Source: Clostridiaceae bacterium
GTDB taxonomy: Bacteria > Bacillota > Clostridia > Oscillospirales > Acutalibacteraceae
NCBI GenBank assembly: GCA_016296885.1
Contig: JAEDHT010000004.1
Coordinates: 1-64,000 of the forward strand
Direction of reading: 5' to 3'
Length of the DNA stretch: 64,000 nt
The notes beneath the pieces were generated by a model. It searched no databases. It was given only the letters and a program-made list of their open reading frames with translations, and was not told the DNA's origin. Made by a program: the position numbers and the translations under genes. Numbering within the stretch: position 1 is the first letter of the stretch; the number at the start of each line of letters is the position of its first letter. Shown here in pieces: positions 18,564-27,874 of the stretch.

Positions 18564-19969
18564 GAAAATTAATAAGGGGCGGTACAATCGTTACTGCTGA
18601 AAAATCATATGTATCTGATATTTTGATCGAAAATGAGAAAATAATAAAGATAGGCGAAAATCTCTCTCAAGATGATTGCGAAGTGATAGATGCAAGCGGA
18701 AGACTTTTATTTCCGGGCTTCATAGATGCTCACACTCATTTTGACCTTAAAACTATTACAACAACTGCCGATGACTTTTATACAGGTACTAAGGCAGCTA
18801 TCGCCGGTGGAACTACGTCTGTAATAGATTTTGCCACCGCCGATCGTGGAATGACACTTATGGAAGCGTTAGATGTATGGCACAAAAAAGCTGATGGAAA
18901 ATCCAGCTGTGACTATGGTTTTCATATGTCGTTTTCCGAATGGAACGAGGGGTTGTCTAAGGAAGTTGACCTGATGACAGAAAACGGAATCACTTCTTAT
19001 AAGCTATACATGGCATATGATAATTTAAGAGTTAGTGATTCTGATATATTTGAAATATTAAAAAGAATTGACCAGGTGGGTGGTATAGTAGGCACCCATT
19101 GTGAAAACGGAGATATGGTTACACAGCTTACTAATCAATTAAAGGGCGAGGGTAAGCTATCCCCAAAATATCATCCCGTTTCGAGACCAGCTGAAGTAGA
19201 GGCAGAGGCTATCTTCAGATATCTAACAATAGCAGAGCTTGCAGGTGTGCCTGTAAATATTGTTCATCTAAGCTCTAAGCTTGGTTATGATGTTGCAGAA
19301 CAGTTCAGAAAAAAAGGGAATAAAGTTTATATAGAAACGTGTCCACAGTATCTTCTTATGGATGATTCTGTGTATGAAAAAGGTGTACTATTTGGCGAAG
19401 AGGATGACGATGAATTTGCTTCTGCAAAATTTGTTATGTCTCCGCCACCGAGAAAACAAGCCGATAAGGATTGTCTGTGGGATGCACTGAGAGAGGATCG
19501 TATTGATTGTATATCGACAGACCACTGTTCGTTTAATTATAAAGACGATAAGGAATTGGGTAGAGGAGACTTTAGCAAAATTCCGAATGGATGTCCGGGA
19601 GTAGAGCATCGCCCAGCCTTGATATATAATTTTGGTGTTTTGACTAAAAAGATAACTAAAGAAAAAATGTGTGCATATTTGAGCACAAATCCTGCAAAGC
19701 TTTATGGTATGTATCCACAAAAGGGTGTAATAGCTGAGGGAAGTGATGCAGATATAGTAATTTGGGACACTGACAAAAAGTGGACTATTTCTGCCGACAA
19801 TCAAAACCAAAATTGCGATTATACACCTTATGAAGGTGCAAATATAACAGGTGCACCGGAAAAAGTCTTGTTGCGTGGAAATATCATTAGTAAATATGGC
19901 AAGATAATAAATGAAAATAAAGGACAATATATTTTTAGAGGAAAATCAATTCTTTATGATAAAAAATGA
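18560..19969 (+). CDS. Dihydropyrimidinase/D-hydantoinase family amidohydrolase
   Basis: This 469-residue metal-dependent amidohydrolase shows the binuclear site ligands: HTH in DAHTHFDL, the carbamylated Lys in TSYKLYMAYD, His in GTHCENGD and VHLSSKLGYD, and Asp in STDHCSFN. Dihydropyrimidinases hydrolyse cyclic ureides such as dihydrouracil. No other pyrimidine-degradation gene is nearby; it is coupled (ATGA) to the lipid kinase gene, which says little about its substrate. Confidence 0.88.
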   Translation: MRKLIRGGTIVTAEKSYVSDILIENEKIIKIGENLSQDDCEVIDASGRLLFPGFIDAHTHFDLKTITTTADDFYTGTKAAIAGGTTSVIDFATADRGMTLMEALDVWHKKADGKSSCDYGFHMSFSEWNEGLSKEVDLMTENGITSYKLYMAYDNLRVSDSDIFEILKRIDQVGGIVGTHCENGDMVTQLTNQLKGEGKLSPKYHPVSRPAEVEAEAIFRYLTIAELAGVPVNIVHLSSKLGYDVAEQFRKKGNKVYIETCPQYLLMDDSVYEKGVLFGEEDDDEFASAKFVMSPPPRKQADKDCLWDALREDRIDCISTDHCSFNYKDDKELGRGDFSKIPNGCPGVEHRPALIYNFGVLTKKITKEKMCAYLSTNPAKLYGMYPQKGVIAEGSDADIVIWDTDKKWTISADNQNQNCDYTPYEGANITGAPEKVLLRGNIISKYGKIINENKGQYIFRGKSILYDKK

Positions 19970-20054
19970 TCTAAGTAAAGACTGATTTTGTATTATTTAC
20001 ATTAATAATAAAAAAATATTACAAAATTTTAATGCAAAAATCCCCGAAAAGTGT

Positions 20055-20083
20055 TTGACGAGTGTATTATTTTGTGGTATTAT
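20055..20083 (+). promoter_or_regulatory. SigA-type promoter of the minD-mgsA group
   Basis: TTGACG (20055-20060), a 17-nt spacer and TATTAT (20078-20083), with a TGG extended -10 (20075-20077). Predicted transcription start is about 28 nt before the minD start. Confidence 0.75.
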
Positions 20084-20117
20084 TAATAAAGTTATTTGAA
20101 TAATGAGGATGATTGTA

Positions 20118-20852
20118 ATGAATAAAATTATTGCAGTTGCTTCGGGCAAGGGTGGTACAGGCAAATCTACAGTTTCTGCCGGTATAGGCAGAGAGCTTGC
20201 AAATGGCGGAAGCAAGGTTTTGCTGATCGACTGTGACAGTGGTATGCGTGGGCTTGATATCATGCTTGGCGTTTCGAGAAATTTGGTATTTGATATGGCA
20301 GATGCTATCAGTGGTGAATGTGAAATTGAAAATTGTGTTTATTCCTGTGGATGTAACGGCAATTTATTTATGATACCAGCTCCACATAATGTCGATGATG
20401 AGCTTAGCCCAGATGTTTTCAAGAGATTTATTGAAGCAGTTGAAGAAGTTTTTGACTATATAATTATAGATTCTCCGGCAGGTATAGGCATGGGCTTCAG
20501 AACAGCAGTTTCTTGTGCTGATTTGGCTTTAATAGTTTGTAATGCCGAGCCTATAAGCTTGCGTGGATGCGAGCATGTTAGACAGTGCCTGATTGATTGT
20601 GGCGTAAGCGATATCAAATTGGTAATTAATAAATTCAATGGGCATAACTTCGTGGGTATGGGCTTTTATCCTGATTTGGATTTTGTTATTGACTATGCAA
20701 AAACCCAGCTTATTGCGATAATACCAGAGGATTTGCGTATGGTGGCAGCAGTTCAGTCGGGTCGTCCTGCCGAGAAAGGTAGTCCTGCATCTGCAGCTTT
20801 TGAAAGATTAACAAGAAGAATAAAAGGCGAAAGAGTGCCTTTGCAGCTATAA
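20118..20852 (+). CDS. MinD-family ParA-type ATPase
   Basis: This 244-residue ATPase has the deviant Walker A motif SGKGGTGKST, the switch I/II segments LIDCDSGMRGLDIMLG and DYIIIDSPAGIGMG, all close to MinD. MinD recruits MinC to block division at the poles. The C-terminal FERLTRRIKGE is only a weak match to the membrane-targeting helix. MinC and MinE are not adjacent, so it may act with distant partners or in another positioning task. I chose the ATG at 20118, 7 nt after GAGGA; an upstream ATG at 20103 lacks a ribosome site. Confidence 0.8.
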   Translation: MNKIIAVASGKGGTGKSTVSAGIGRELANGGSKVLLIDCDSGMRGLDIMLGVSRNLVFDMADAISGECEIENCVYSCGCNGNLFMIPAPHNVDDELSPDVFKRFIEAVEEVFDYIIIDSPAGIGMGFRTAVSCADLALIVCNAEPISLRGCEHVRQCLIDCGVSDIKLVINKFNGHNFVGMGFYPDLDFVIDYAKTQLIAIIPEDLRMVAAVQSGRPAEKGSPASAAFERLTRRIKGERVPLQL

Positions 20853-20884
20853 TACAATAATATCAAGGGGGATTTTAATAATTT

Positions 20885-21283
20885 ATGAATATTGCATTAA
20901 TAGCACATGATAAGAAAAAAGAACTAATGGTTCAGTTTTGTATTGCATATTCTGGAATACTAAACAAGCACACCTTGTGTGCAACAGGTACAACAGGTAA
21001 GATGATTTCGGAGGTATCGGGGCTTCAGGTTCAGCGCTTTTTGAGTGGAGCTCAGGGTGGTGCACAACAGATATCTGCAAGAATATCATGTAATGAAATA
21101 GATATGCTTCTCTTCTTTAGAGATCCTCTTGTTGTTAAGGATGAGAGATCAAGTGATCTAGAAATACTACGCATATGTGATATGCATAGTATACCTGTTG
21201 CTACAAATATTGCAACAGCTGAGGTTTTAATACATGGTCTTGAAAGAGGAGATCTTGACTGGAGAAATATTTTAAAGTCATAA
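20885..21283 (+). CDS. Methylglyoxal synthase homologue lacking catalytic residues
   Basis: This 132-residue protein is a clear MgsA homologue: [21 protein letters not shown] and [12 protein letters not shown] match well. In E. coli MgsA the catalytic base is Asp71 in GGDQQ; here that motif reads GGAQQ. The PHDPDV/PHEPDV segment with His98 is also replaced (KDERSSDL). The phosphate-binding Thr and Gly residues are kept. The protein may therefore bind dihydroxyacetone phosphate or a similar ligand without forming methylglyoxal, or use altered chemistry. It lies 32 nt after minD and shares its promoter. Confidence 0.85.
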   Translation: MNIALIAHDKKKELMVQFCIAYSGILNKHTLCATGTTGKMISEVSGLQVQRFLSGAQGGAQQISARISCNEIDMLLFFRDPLVVKDERSSDLEILRICDMHSIPVATNIATAEVLIHGLERGDLDWRNILKS

Positions 21284-21294
21284 TTATATAAAAC

Positions 21295-21345
21295 GAAGGG
21301 AATGTAAATTTGAATGGCTTATTTTTAGCCATTCCTGAATATATG
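21295..21345 (+). promoter_or_regulatory. Possible Shine-Dalgarno, hairpin, start arrangement of hisS
   Basis: GAAGGGA (21295-21301) precedes a perfect 8-bp stem (21312-21319 with 21327-21334). The ATG at 21343 is 18 nt away if the stem is folded out. A TTG at 21310, 8 nt after the ribosome site, could instead begin an 11-residue extension, so this case is ambiguous. Confidence 0.4.
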
Positions 21346-22617
21346 AATTTAATCACAAAACGTGTAAAGGGTGCTCAGGATGTTTTGCCTGCGGACTCTT
21401 ACAAATGGCATTTTATAGAGAATTTACTTAGCAATGAAGCACAACTGTGTGGATACAAAGAAATAAGAACACCTGTTTTTGAACATACTGAGCTTTTTAA
21501 TAGAAGCGTCGGCGAGACTACAGATGTAGTACAAAAGGAGATGTACACCTTTGATACAAAAGGCGGTACATCCATCACGTTGCGCCCTGAGGGTACAGCA
21601 GGAGCAGCCAGAGCTATGCTTGAAAATGCCGTTTATAATGAGGGTTTGCCAATAAAGACATATTATATCACATCTTGTTATCGTTATGAAAAGCCACAGG
21701 CTGGTAGATATAGAGAATTCCATCAATTTGGTATGGAAATGTATGGCTCAGCATCACCAACGGCCGATGCTGATTTGATATGCACAATTAATGCAATGTT
21801 CAAAAGAATGGGCATCACAAATCTTAAGCTAAAGATAAACTCTATTGGTTGCCCTACGTGCAGACAGAAGTATCAACAAGCACTTAAAGATTATTTTTCA
21901 CAGTTTAAAGATCAACTTTGTGACACTTGCCTTACAAGATTGGATAGAAATCCTATGAGAATCCTTGACTGTAAAAGCAGTGTATGCAAAAAGATAGCCG
22001 ATGGAGCCCCGGTGGTTCTCGACTACTTATGCGAAGAATGTGGCAATCACTTTGCAAAGGTAAAGAGCTTGCTTGATTATATGAATGTAGAATATATAGT
22101 TGATCCACAGATTGTTCGTGGTCTTGATTACTACACCAAGACAGTATTTGAATTTGTGAGCGATTGTATAGGAGCTCAAGGTACTGTGTGTGGCGGTGGC
22201 CGTTATGATGGCCTTATCGAAGAGCTAGGCGGTCAGGCTATGCCGGCACTTGGCTTCGGATTAGGTTTAGAAAGACTTTTGAGTTTACTTGAAAAGGAAA
22301 ATATAGAGATTCCAAAGCCTGATAATTGTGGAGTTTATTTTATCGGATTGGGAGAGCTAGGAGAGAAAGAAGCATTTAGACTCACCCGTGAAGTACGAAA
22401 TAGTGGCATATATGCAGATTGCGATGTTACCGGCAGAAGCCTTAAGGCACAAATGAAATATGCTGATAAGATAAAGGCACGCTTCACAGTGGTTATTGGT
22501 GACGATGAAGTTAATTCTAAAAAAGCTATAATGAAAAATATGGAAACAGGAGAAAAGTTTGATCTTGATATAGATGATAAATTCTTTGAGAATTTTTTGA
22601 TTACTTTTTTGAAATAA
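21343..22617 (+). CDS. hisS: Histidine-tRNA ligase
   Basis: This class II synthetase of about 424 residues charges tRNA-His. Motif 2 is visible in CYRYEKPQAGRYREFHQFG, the histidine-specific segments in VRGLDYYTKTVFEF and the GGGRYDGLIEELGG loop, and an anticodon-binding domain fills the last 100 residues. The N-terminus MNLITKRVKGAQDVLP fits the family, so I prefer the ATG at 21343 over an in-frame TTG at 21310. No T-box leader is visible. aspS follows, the usual Firmicutes order. Confidence 0.94.
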   Translation: MNLITKRVKGAQDVLPADSYKWHFIENLLSNEAQLCGYKEIRTPVFEHTELFNRSVGETTDVVQKEMYTFDTKGGTSITLRPEGTAGAARAMLENAVYNEGLPIKTYYITSCYRYEKPQAGRYREFHQFGMEMYGSASPTADADLICTINAMFKRMGITNLKLKINSIGCPTCRQKYQQALKDYFSQFKDQLCDTCLTRLDRNPMRILDCKSSVCKKIADGAPVVLDYLCEECGNHFAKVKSLLDYMNVEYIVDPQIVRGLDYYTKTVFEFVSDCIGAQGTVCGGGRYDGLIEELGGQAMPALGFGLGLERLLSLLEKENIEIPKPDNCGVYFIGLGELGEKEAFRLTREVRNSGIYADCDVTGRSLKAQMKYADKIKARFTVVIGDDEVNSKKAIMKNMETGEKFDLDIDDKFFENFLITFLK

Positions 22618-22702
22618 TAATCGATTAGTACTTTAATCAGCACTATGTCAAGCAGTTTATTATTAGAATTTTAAAACATTGATTTAGGAAGGATATTAAA
22701 TT

Positions 22703-24484
22703 ATGGCAGAAAGTATGCTCGGAATGAAACGCAGTTGCTATTGTGGAACTTTGAGAATTTCTGATTGCGGAAAAGAAGTTACACTATGTGGCTGGGTTCA
22801 AAGACAGAGAGATTTAGGACAGCTTATATTTATAGATTTGCGTGACCGCACAGGTATTGCACAGTTAGCTTTTGATAACAATACTGATAAAGAGATATTT
22901 GACAAAGCATTTTCAATTAGAGGCGAATATGTTCTTGCTGCAAGAGGAATAGTAAGAGAGAGAAGCTCTAAAAATCCGGAAATACCTACCGGCGATGTTG
23001 AGCTAGAAGTAAAAGAGCTTCGTATTCTTTCCAAGGCAGAAACTCCGCCTTTTGAAATAGTAGATGAAACAAATGTAAATGAGGAGCTTCGACTCAAATA
23101 TCGTTATCTTGATTTGAGAAGAAAACCCTTGCAAGATAGCATAATGATGCGTAGTAAAATAGCAAAGGTAGCACGTGACTACTATCACGAAAATGGGTTT
23201 GTAGAGATAGAAACTCCAATGATGATAAAATCAACTCCGGAAGGTGCCAGAGATTATCTTGTACCATCCAGAGTTCATCCTGGTAAATTTTATGCTTTGC
23301 CACAATCACCACAGATTTATAAGCAACTCTTGATGCTATCAGGTTTTGATAGATATATTCAGCTTGCAAGGTGCTTTAGAGATGAAGACCTGCGTGCAGA
23401 CCGTCAGCCAGAGTTTACTCAGATAGACTTAGAAATGTCCTTCGTAGATGTAGAAGATATTCTAGAAATGAACGAAGGCTTTATGAAGCGTCTCTTCAAA
23501 GAGATTATAGATGTAGATATCCAACTTCCTTTACCACGCCTTTCATACAAGGATGCTATGGAGCGTTATGGTTCAGATAAGCCAGATACACGCTTTGGTA
23601 TGGAAATAAAGAATATCAGTGACCTTGTAAAAGATACTGAGTTTGGCGTGTTTAAGTCAGCTGTTGAGTCTGGTGGCAGCGTAAGAGCTATTGTAGCTAA
23701 AAATGCTGTAAATGTACTCACAAGAAAAGAAATAGATAAACTTACTGAATACGTAAAAGGTATTGGTGGCAAAGGTCTTGCTTTTGTACGCTGGCTCGAC
23801 GATGCTCCTACTTGCTCATTCTCAAAGTTTATGAAAGAGGGCGAGCTTGAAGCTATCCTCGAATTCCTTGGTGCTGAAAAGGGCGATGTAGTTCTATTCG
23901 TAGCAGATAAAAATAGTATTACTCTTTCCACACTTGGTGCATTAAGACTAAAGGTTGCAAAACAGCTTGATATTATACCAAAAGATAAATTTAATTTGCT
24001 GTGGATTGTAGATTTCCCATTCTTTGAGCAGGATGAAGAAACAGGCGAGTGGCTTGCAATGCATCATCCATTTACTATGCCAAAAGAAGAGTGTCTGCAA
24101 TATCTTGAGAGCGATCCATCAAAGGTAATTGCAAAGGCATATGACCTTGTTTTAAACGGCACTGAGCTTTCAAGTGGCTCTATCAGAATTACAGATTATG
24201 AGCTTCAGCAGAAGATGTTCCGCGCGCTCAATTTAACCGATGAAGAAATAGAAGCAAAGTTCGGATTCCTCGTGGAGGCTTATAAATATGGTGCACCACC
24301 ACATGGTGGCATGGGAATTGGTCTTGATAGACTTGCAATGATCTTAAGCGGAAATGATAATCTTCGTGATGTTACTGCATTCCCTAAGGTTCAAAATGCA
24401 TCTGAGCTTATGTCGTCCTGTCCGTCTCCGGTTGATCAGGATAGCCTTGATGTGCTTGGAATACAAATAAAAAAAGAAAACTAA
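22703..24484 (+). CDS. aspS: Aspartate-tRNA ligase
   Basis: This 593-residue class II synthetase of bacterial type has an N-terminal OB-fold (CGWVQRQRDLGQLIFIDLRDR), catalytic motifs in FVEIETPMM and ARCFRDEDLRADRQPEFTQ, an inserted GAD domain (about 290-420) and motif 3 in GMGIGLDRLAMILSG. It charges tRNA-Asp. Strong ribosome site GGAAGGA before the ATG. A terminator follows. Confidence 0.96.
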   Translation: MAESMLGMKRSCYCGTLRISDCGKEVTLCGWVQRQRDLGQLIFIDLRDRTGIAQLAFDNNTDKEIFDKAFSIRGEYVLAARGIVRERSSKNPEIPTGDVELEVKELRILSKAETPPFEIVDETNVNEELRLKYRYLDLRRKPLQDSIMMRSKIAKVARDYYHENGFVEIETPMMIKSTPEGARDYLVPSRVHPGKFYALPQSPQIYKQLLMLSGFDRYIQLARCFRDEDLRADRQPEFTQIDLEMSFVDVEDILEMNEGFMKRLFKEIIDVDIQLPLPRLSYKDAMERYGSDKPDTRFGMEIKNISDLVKDTEFGVFKSAVESGGSVRAIVAKNAVNVLTRKEIDKLTEYVKGIGGKGLAFVRWLDDAPTCSFSKFMKEGELEAILEFLGAEKGDVVLFVADKNSITLSTLGALRLKVAKQLDIIPKDKFNLLWIVDFPFFEQDEETGEWLAMHHPFTMPKEECLQYLESDPSKVIAKAYDLVLNGTELSSGSIRITDYELQQKMFRALNLTDEEIEAKFGFLVEAYKYGAPPHGGMGIGLDRLAMILSGNDNLRDVTAFPKVQNASELMSSCPSPVDQDSLDVLGIQIKKEN

Positions 24485-24497
24485 TGAATATAAATTG

Positions 24498-24526
24498 AAG
24501 CTGTACTTGTTGTGCAGCTTTAATTT
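24498..24526 (+). terminator. Terminator after aspS
   Basis: A 9-bp stem (24498-24506 with 24512-24520, one G-T pair, loop TTGTT) is followed by TAATTT. It lies 14 nt after the aspS stop. Confidence 0.7.
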
Positions 24527-24549
24527 GTATATAAAGAGGAGAATCATCT

Positions 24550-25239
24550 ATGCAGGAAAATATAGGTACAATATCTATTAATGAGATTTTTTCTCATAAG
24601 AAGGGATGTCCTTTTTGCAGAATGTATTCTATGCTAGAGAGTTTAGGTGTGGAATATATACTTGGAAATGCTATGATGCAACCTGATGTAAGAGTGGTCA
24701 CAAACAGGCTAGGCTTTTGCAGAAAGCACTATGACCAAATGATTGGCACAGGCAAAAGACTTCAAATTGCACTAATTCTTCAAAGTCACCTCAAATTGAT
24801 TTCGGAAGAGATGATTCCAGACTCTGTTAAGGGTAAACCAAATAAAAAGACAATAAATGCTATTAAAAAATTAAATACCAGCTGTTATGTTTGTGAAAAG
24901 ATATCTTGGGGTATGGATCACCTTACAAAATCGGTTCTTTCAATGTGGACGAAAGATGAAGATTTTCGCAAGATATTTAACGAACAAGAGTATTTCTGTT
25001 TGGAACATTACGAGAGTGTGCTTGATGCTGCCTGTAGTGGCGAAGTGTCATCACGACTACTGCCGATTTTATATAATCAGCTCAATGATATTACATCACG
25101 CTATCTCAACAGAAAAAGAAATGAAATAGACGAATTTTGTAATTCGTTCGATTATAGAAACGCAGGCAAAAAAATGGATATAAAGCCACAATGTATAGAT
25201 GAAGCTGTTAGTTTATTACAAAAGACAAATATTGAGTAA
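24550..25239 (+). CDS. DUF6062 family cysteine-rich protein
   Basis: This 229-residue soluble protein has paired Cys/His sites: GCPFCRMY, GFCRKHY, CYVCEKI and YFCLEHYE. The pattern resembles DUF6062, a family of unknown function common in Clostridia, and suggests zinc binding. Its ATG follows AGAGGAG. It lies after a terminator, so it may have its own promoter, but I see none I trust. Confidence 0.7.
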   Translation: MQENIGTISINEIFSHKKGCPFCRMYSMLESLGVEYILGNAMMQPDVRVVTNRLGFCRKHYDQMIGTGKRLQIALILQSHLKLISEEMIPDSVKGKPNKKTINAIKKLNTSCYVCEKISWGMDHLTKSVLSMWTKDEDFRKIFNEQEYFCLEHYESVLDAACSGEVSSRLLPILYNQLNDITSRYLNRKRNEIDEFCNSFDYRNAGKKMDIKPQCIDEAVSLLQKTNIE

Positions 25240-25308
25240 ATATTACAGCATTTATCAATATATTTAATAAAATTAATCTACGATTTTATGCTAGGGGTTT
25301 AGATAAAT

Positions 25309-26778
25309 ATGAAAAGAAAAATACTATGTTGTCTGATTACTATATGTGTGATGATTCCATTTGTATCTGTTTGTGCAAGCGCCGATAATTCATCCTATAT
25401 TATGGTTGACGATAAAAACATTGTTGAAATAGGTAAAATAGAAATCAAGGGTGACGAGTCTGGTATTACCACATCTGCTGAATATGATGCTGAAACTAAC
25501 TCGCTTATACTTGATAATTATTCAGCTTATAGTATTGTTGCAAATAATATGGGTGATTTGAATCTTATAATAAAAGGTACGGCTAGTGTATCTTATAATA
25601 CATCAATTGATCAGCAACCTGAATTTGCAGTTAGAGGTGGTAATCTTAGTATTATCTCAGCAGATGACAATGGTGCTTATATGTCTATTTATGCTGATCC
25701 TACAAAGCCTGAATCATATGGTATGTATGTTGAGGGGGATCTCAGCATTTATAATGTTTACACCAAGTGTTGTACATATGAGTATGATGAAGACTGCAAT
25801 ATAGAGGACAGTTACGGTCTATATTGTTACGGAAATGTCCTTTTAGATGGATCATATTTTGAATTTGGAAGTAATATTGCCAGAGATCTATCTGTGGGAA
25901 TTTATGCAGAATCTATTGAACTCAAACATGGAAATCTATATGCATATTCATGTGAGTCAACATCAAGCATAGGTGTCGATTGCCAAGATGTTTATATAGC
26001 TGATGGATCATTTTCAGCGTACGGTAGTAGCTGTGCAGCTACAAGTGCACCATCATTCGCACCTAATTATCACGGAATGGTTGAAGCACTTAAAGATTTG
26101 GAAGAAGCCTTACCTTTTGTTATAGAATCTGTTGCAGAGGCAGACCCTACTGTGTTTACAGATTGTGTGCAGTTTTATATTCACTTGCCAACCCTTAAAG
26201 AAATTATAGTTAGTGATGCTGCTTTGAATTTTGAGATTAAAGATAGACCTAAATTTACAGCAGTTATTCCTGATGAATATAAAAATTTATATGAAATTGA
26301 CTATGAAGCTTGGGAGAACTATGAAAACAGTTCATATATATCTTCTTCACAATACATGAATGATTATCACCTTTCCAACGATTCAAAATTAATTGATAAA
26401 TTTGAAGATGGTGATACATACTATTACACTATATCCCTGAAAAATCTTGATGAAAATGTACGATTTGGATATGACACAAAGCTTATAATTAATGACGAGA
26501 CCGTTAATGCAGAAATATCTGTAAGCGAGGACGGTTCGATTATTACATTTTATCATGTTAAGGCTATGTCATTTATGCTGAATGGTGATGTGAACTGTGA
26601 TGGAGTAGTTACAATGGAAGATGTAACTGCCCTTCAGAAAGTAATAGCAAACCTTATAACACTTGAAAGCCTTGGTTCAAATTCTTCAGAGAAAGCTGAT
26701 TGTAACAACGATACTCAGGTGACAATGGAAGATGTTACTATGATTCAAAAGTATCTTGCTAGGTTGATAGAATTATAA
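25309..26778 (+). CDS. Secreted dockerin protein of unknown function
   Basis: This 489-residue protein has a signal peptide (about 1-25), a long region (about 30-420) without catalytic signature, and a C-terminal dockerin (about 425-487; DVNCDGVVTMED and DCNNDTQVTMED). Short beta-strand-like repeats at about 60-250, with alternating phrases such as GDLNLIIKG, GGNLSIISA and GDLSIYNVY, suggest a beta-helix, as in some polysaccharide-binding or lyase proteins. It probably joins the same extracellular complex as the amylase. I cannot name its activity. Confidence 0.75.
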   Translation: MKRKILCCLITICVMIPFVSVCASADNSSYIMVDDKNIVEIGKIEIKGDESGITTSAEYDAETNSLILDNYSAYSIVANNMGDLNLIIKGTASVSYNTSIDQQPEFAVRGGNLSIISADDNGAYMSIYADPTKPESYGMYVEGDLSIYNVYTKCCTYEYDEDCNIEDSYGLYCYGNVLLDGSYFEFGSNIARDLSVGIYAESIELKHGNLYAYSCESTSSIGVDCQDVYIADGSFSAYGSSCAATSAPSFAPNYHGMVEALKDLEEALPFVIESVAEADPTVFTDCVQFYIHLPTLKEIIVSDAALNFEIKDRPKFTAVIPDEYKNLYEIDYEAWENYENSSYISSSQYMNDYHLSNDSKLIDKFEDGDTYYYTISLKNLDENVRFGYDTKLIINDETVNAEISVSEDGSIITFYHVKAMSFMLNGDVNCDGVVTMEDVTALQKVIANLITLESLGSNSSEKADCNNDTQVTMEDVTMIQKYLARLIEL

Positions 26779-26800
26779 TAAATTGATTATAAACAAATAG

Positions 26801-26835
26801 GGGATGTGAGTCTTTTTTTGACTTACATCCCTTTT
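26801..26835. terminator. Bidirectional terminator between dockerin gene and spoVAD
   Basis: A 12-bp stem (26801-26812 with 26820-26831, one G-T pair) with an all-T loop is flanked by A and T tracts. It separates two convergent genes and can serve both. Confidence 0.85.
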
Positions 26836-26848
26836 GTAATATATAGAA

Positions 26849-27874
26849 CTAAATTCCTTCTATTTCAACCAAATGTGCAATGGATGGTATACTCTCACCT
26901 TGTTGGCATGATGTTGGAGACATAAGGGCACCGGTGGCAATAAATAATATTTTGTTATAATTACCACTATCCATGTTTTTAAGAATATATGAGCAAAGTA
27001 CAGATGCACTGCATCCACATCCGGAGCCCCCGGCATGAGTATCCTGCTGTTTATTATCAAATATCATAAGCCCGCAGTCTTTGTGTTTGTTACGTATATC
27101 TATATTTTCTTTTTCAAGGAGTTCATGCAACAGTTTTGTGCCTACGGCTCCCAGGTCACCCGTAAAAATAGCGTCATAGTCGTCAGGTGAAGCACCTGTA
27201 TCTAAGAAAAAAGATTTTATTGTTTCACACGCAGCGGGTGCCATAGCGGCTCCCATATTGTTGGCATCTGTAACGCCTAAATCAGTTATTTTTCCTATAA
27301 CAGCTCTTTTTATAACCTTACATCTTGTATCTGGATTGGGGGATTTTTCACCAAGTATAATACTTCCGCTTCCTGTTACAGTCCATTGTGCTGTGGGTGT
27401 GCGCTGTCCGCCATACTCCAGCGGGAATCGATACTGTCTTTCTGCAGAGCAAAAGTGAGATGATGTCATTGCGCCTGCGTATCTCGCCGCACCGCTTTCT
27501 ATCATCACTGATGCCATAATTAGTGATTGCGCCATAGTAGAACAAGCGCCATATTGTCCCAAGAACGGAATTCCAAAGTCACGCAATCCAAACCCTGAAG
27601 ATATGCATTGATTGAGCAAATCACCAGAAAAAACCATGTTGCAATCATTTGATTTAATTTTTGCTTTCCCCAGTGCCATGTCAAGTGCTTGCTTTTGAAG
27701 GTCACTTTCTGCTTGTTCCCATGTGTCTTTGCCTGAATGTGAATCGTAAACTATCTTGTCAAACCATTCTTTTATTGGCCCTTCTGATTCTTTTTTTCCA
27801 ACTATCGATGCATAACCACATATTTCCGGTTGGTTTTCAAATTCGATAGTGTATTGTCCTATTCTATTTATCAT
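26849..27874 (-). CDS. spoVAD: Stage V sporulation protein AD
   Basis: This 341-residue protein has the thiolase-like SpoVAD pattern: DTWEQAESDLQKQAL, SGFGLRDFGIPFLGQYGACSTM in two parts, SSHFCSAERQYRFPLEYGGQR and HAGGSGCGCSASVL. SpoVAD binds dipicolinic acid and works with SpoVAC and SpoVAE in its uptake into spores and release on germination. Here it stands alone, convergent to the dockerin gene, while spoVAC lies 36 kb away. It could be a second copy. The ribosome site GAAGGTGA is strong. Confidence 0.93.
   Translation of the reverse strand: MINRIGQYTIEFENQPEICGYASIVGKKESEGPIKEWFDKIVYDSHSGKDTWEQAESDLQKQALDMALGKAKIKSNDCNMVFSGDLLNQCISSGFGLRDFGIPFLGQYGACSTMAQSLIMASVMIESGAARYAGAMTSSHFCSAERQYRFPLEYGGQRTPTAQWTVTGSGSIILGEKSPNPDTRCKVIKRAVIGKITDLGVTDANNMGAAMAPAACETIKSFFLDTGASPDDYDAIFTGDLGAVGTKLLHELLEKENIDIRNKHKDCGLMIFDNKQQDTHAGGSGCGCSASVLCSYILKNMDSGNYNKILFIATGALMSPTSCQQGESIPSIAHLVEIEGI

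Noticed and set aside
19388..19927. 179-codon open frame antisense to the dihydropyrimidinase gene
   Set aside because: It overlaps a well-conserved enzyme, has low-complexity Ile/Cys/Tyr composition and no start signal.
21284..22702. T-box leaders for hisS or aspS
   Set aside because: The upstream gaps (59 and 85 nt) are too short, and no T-box sequence is visible.
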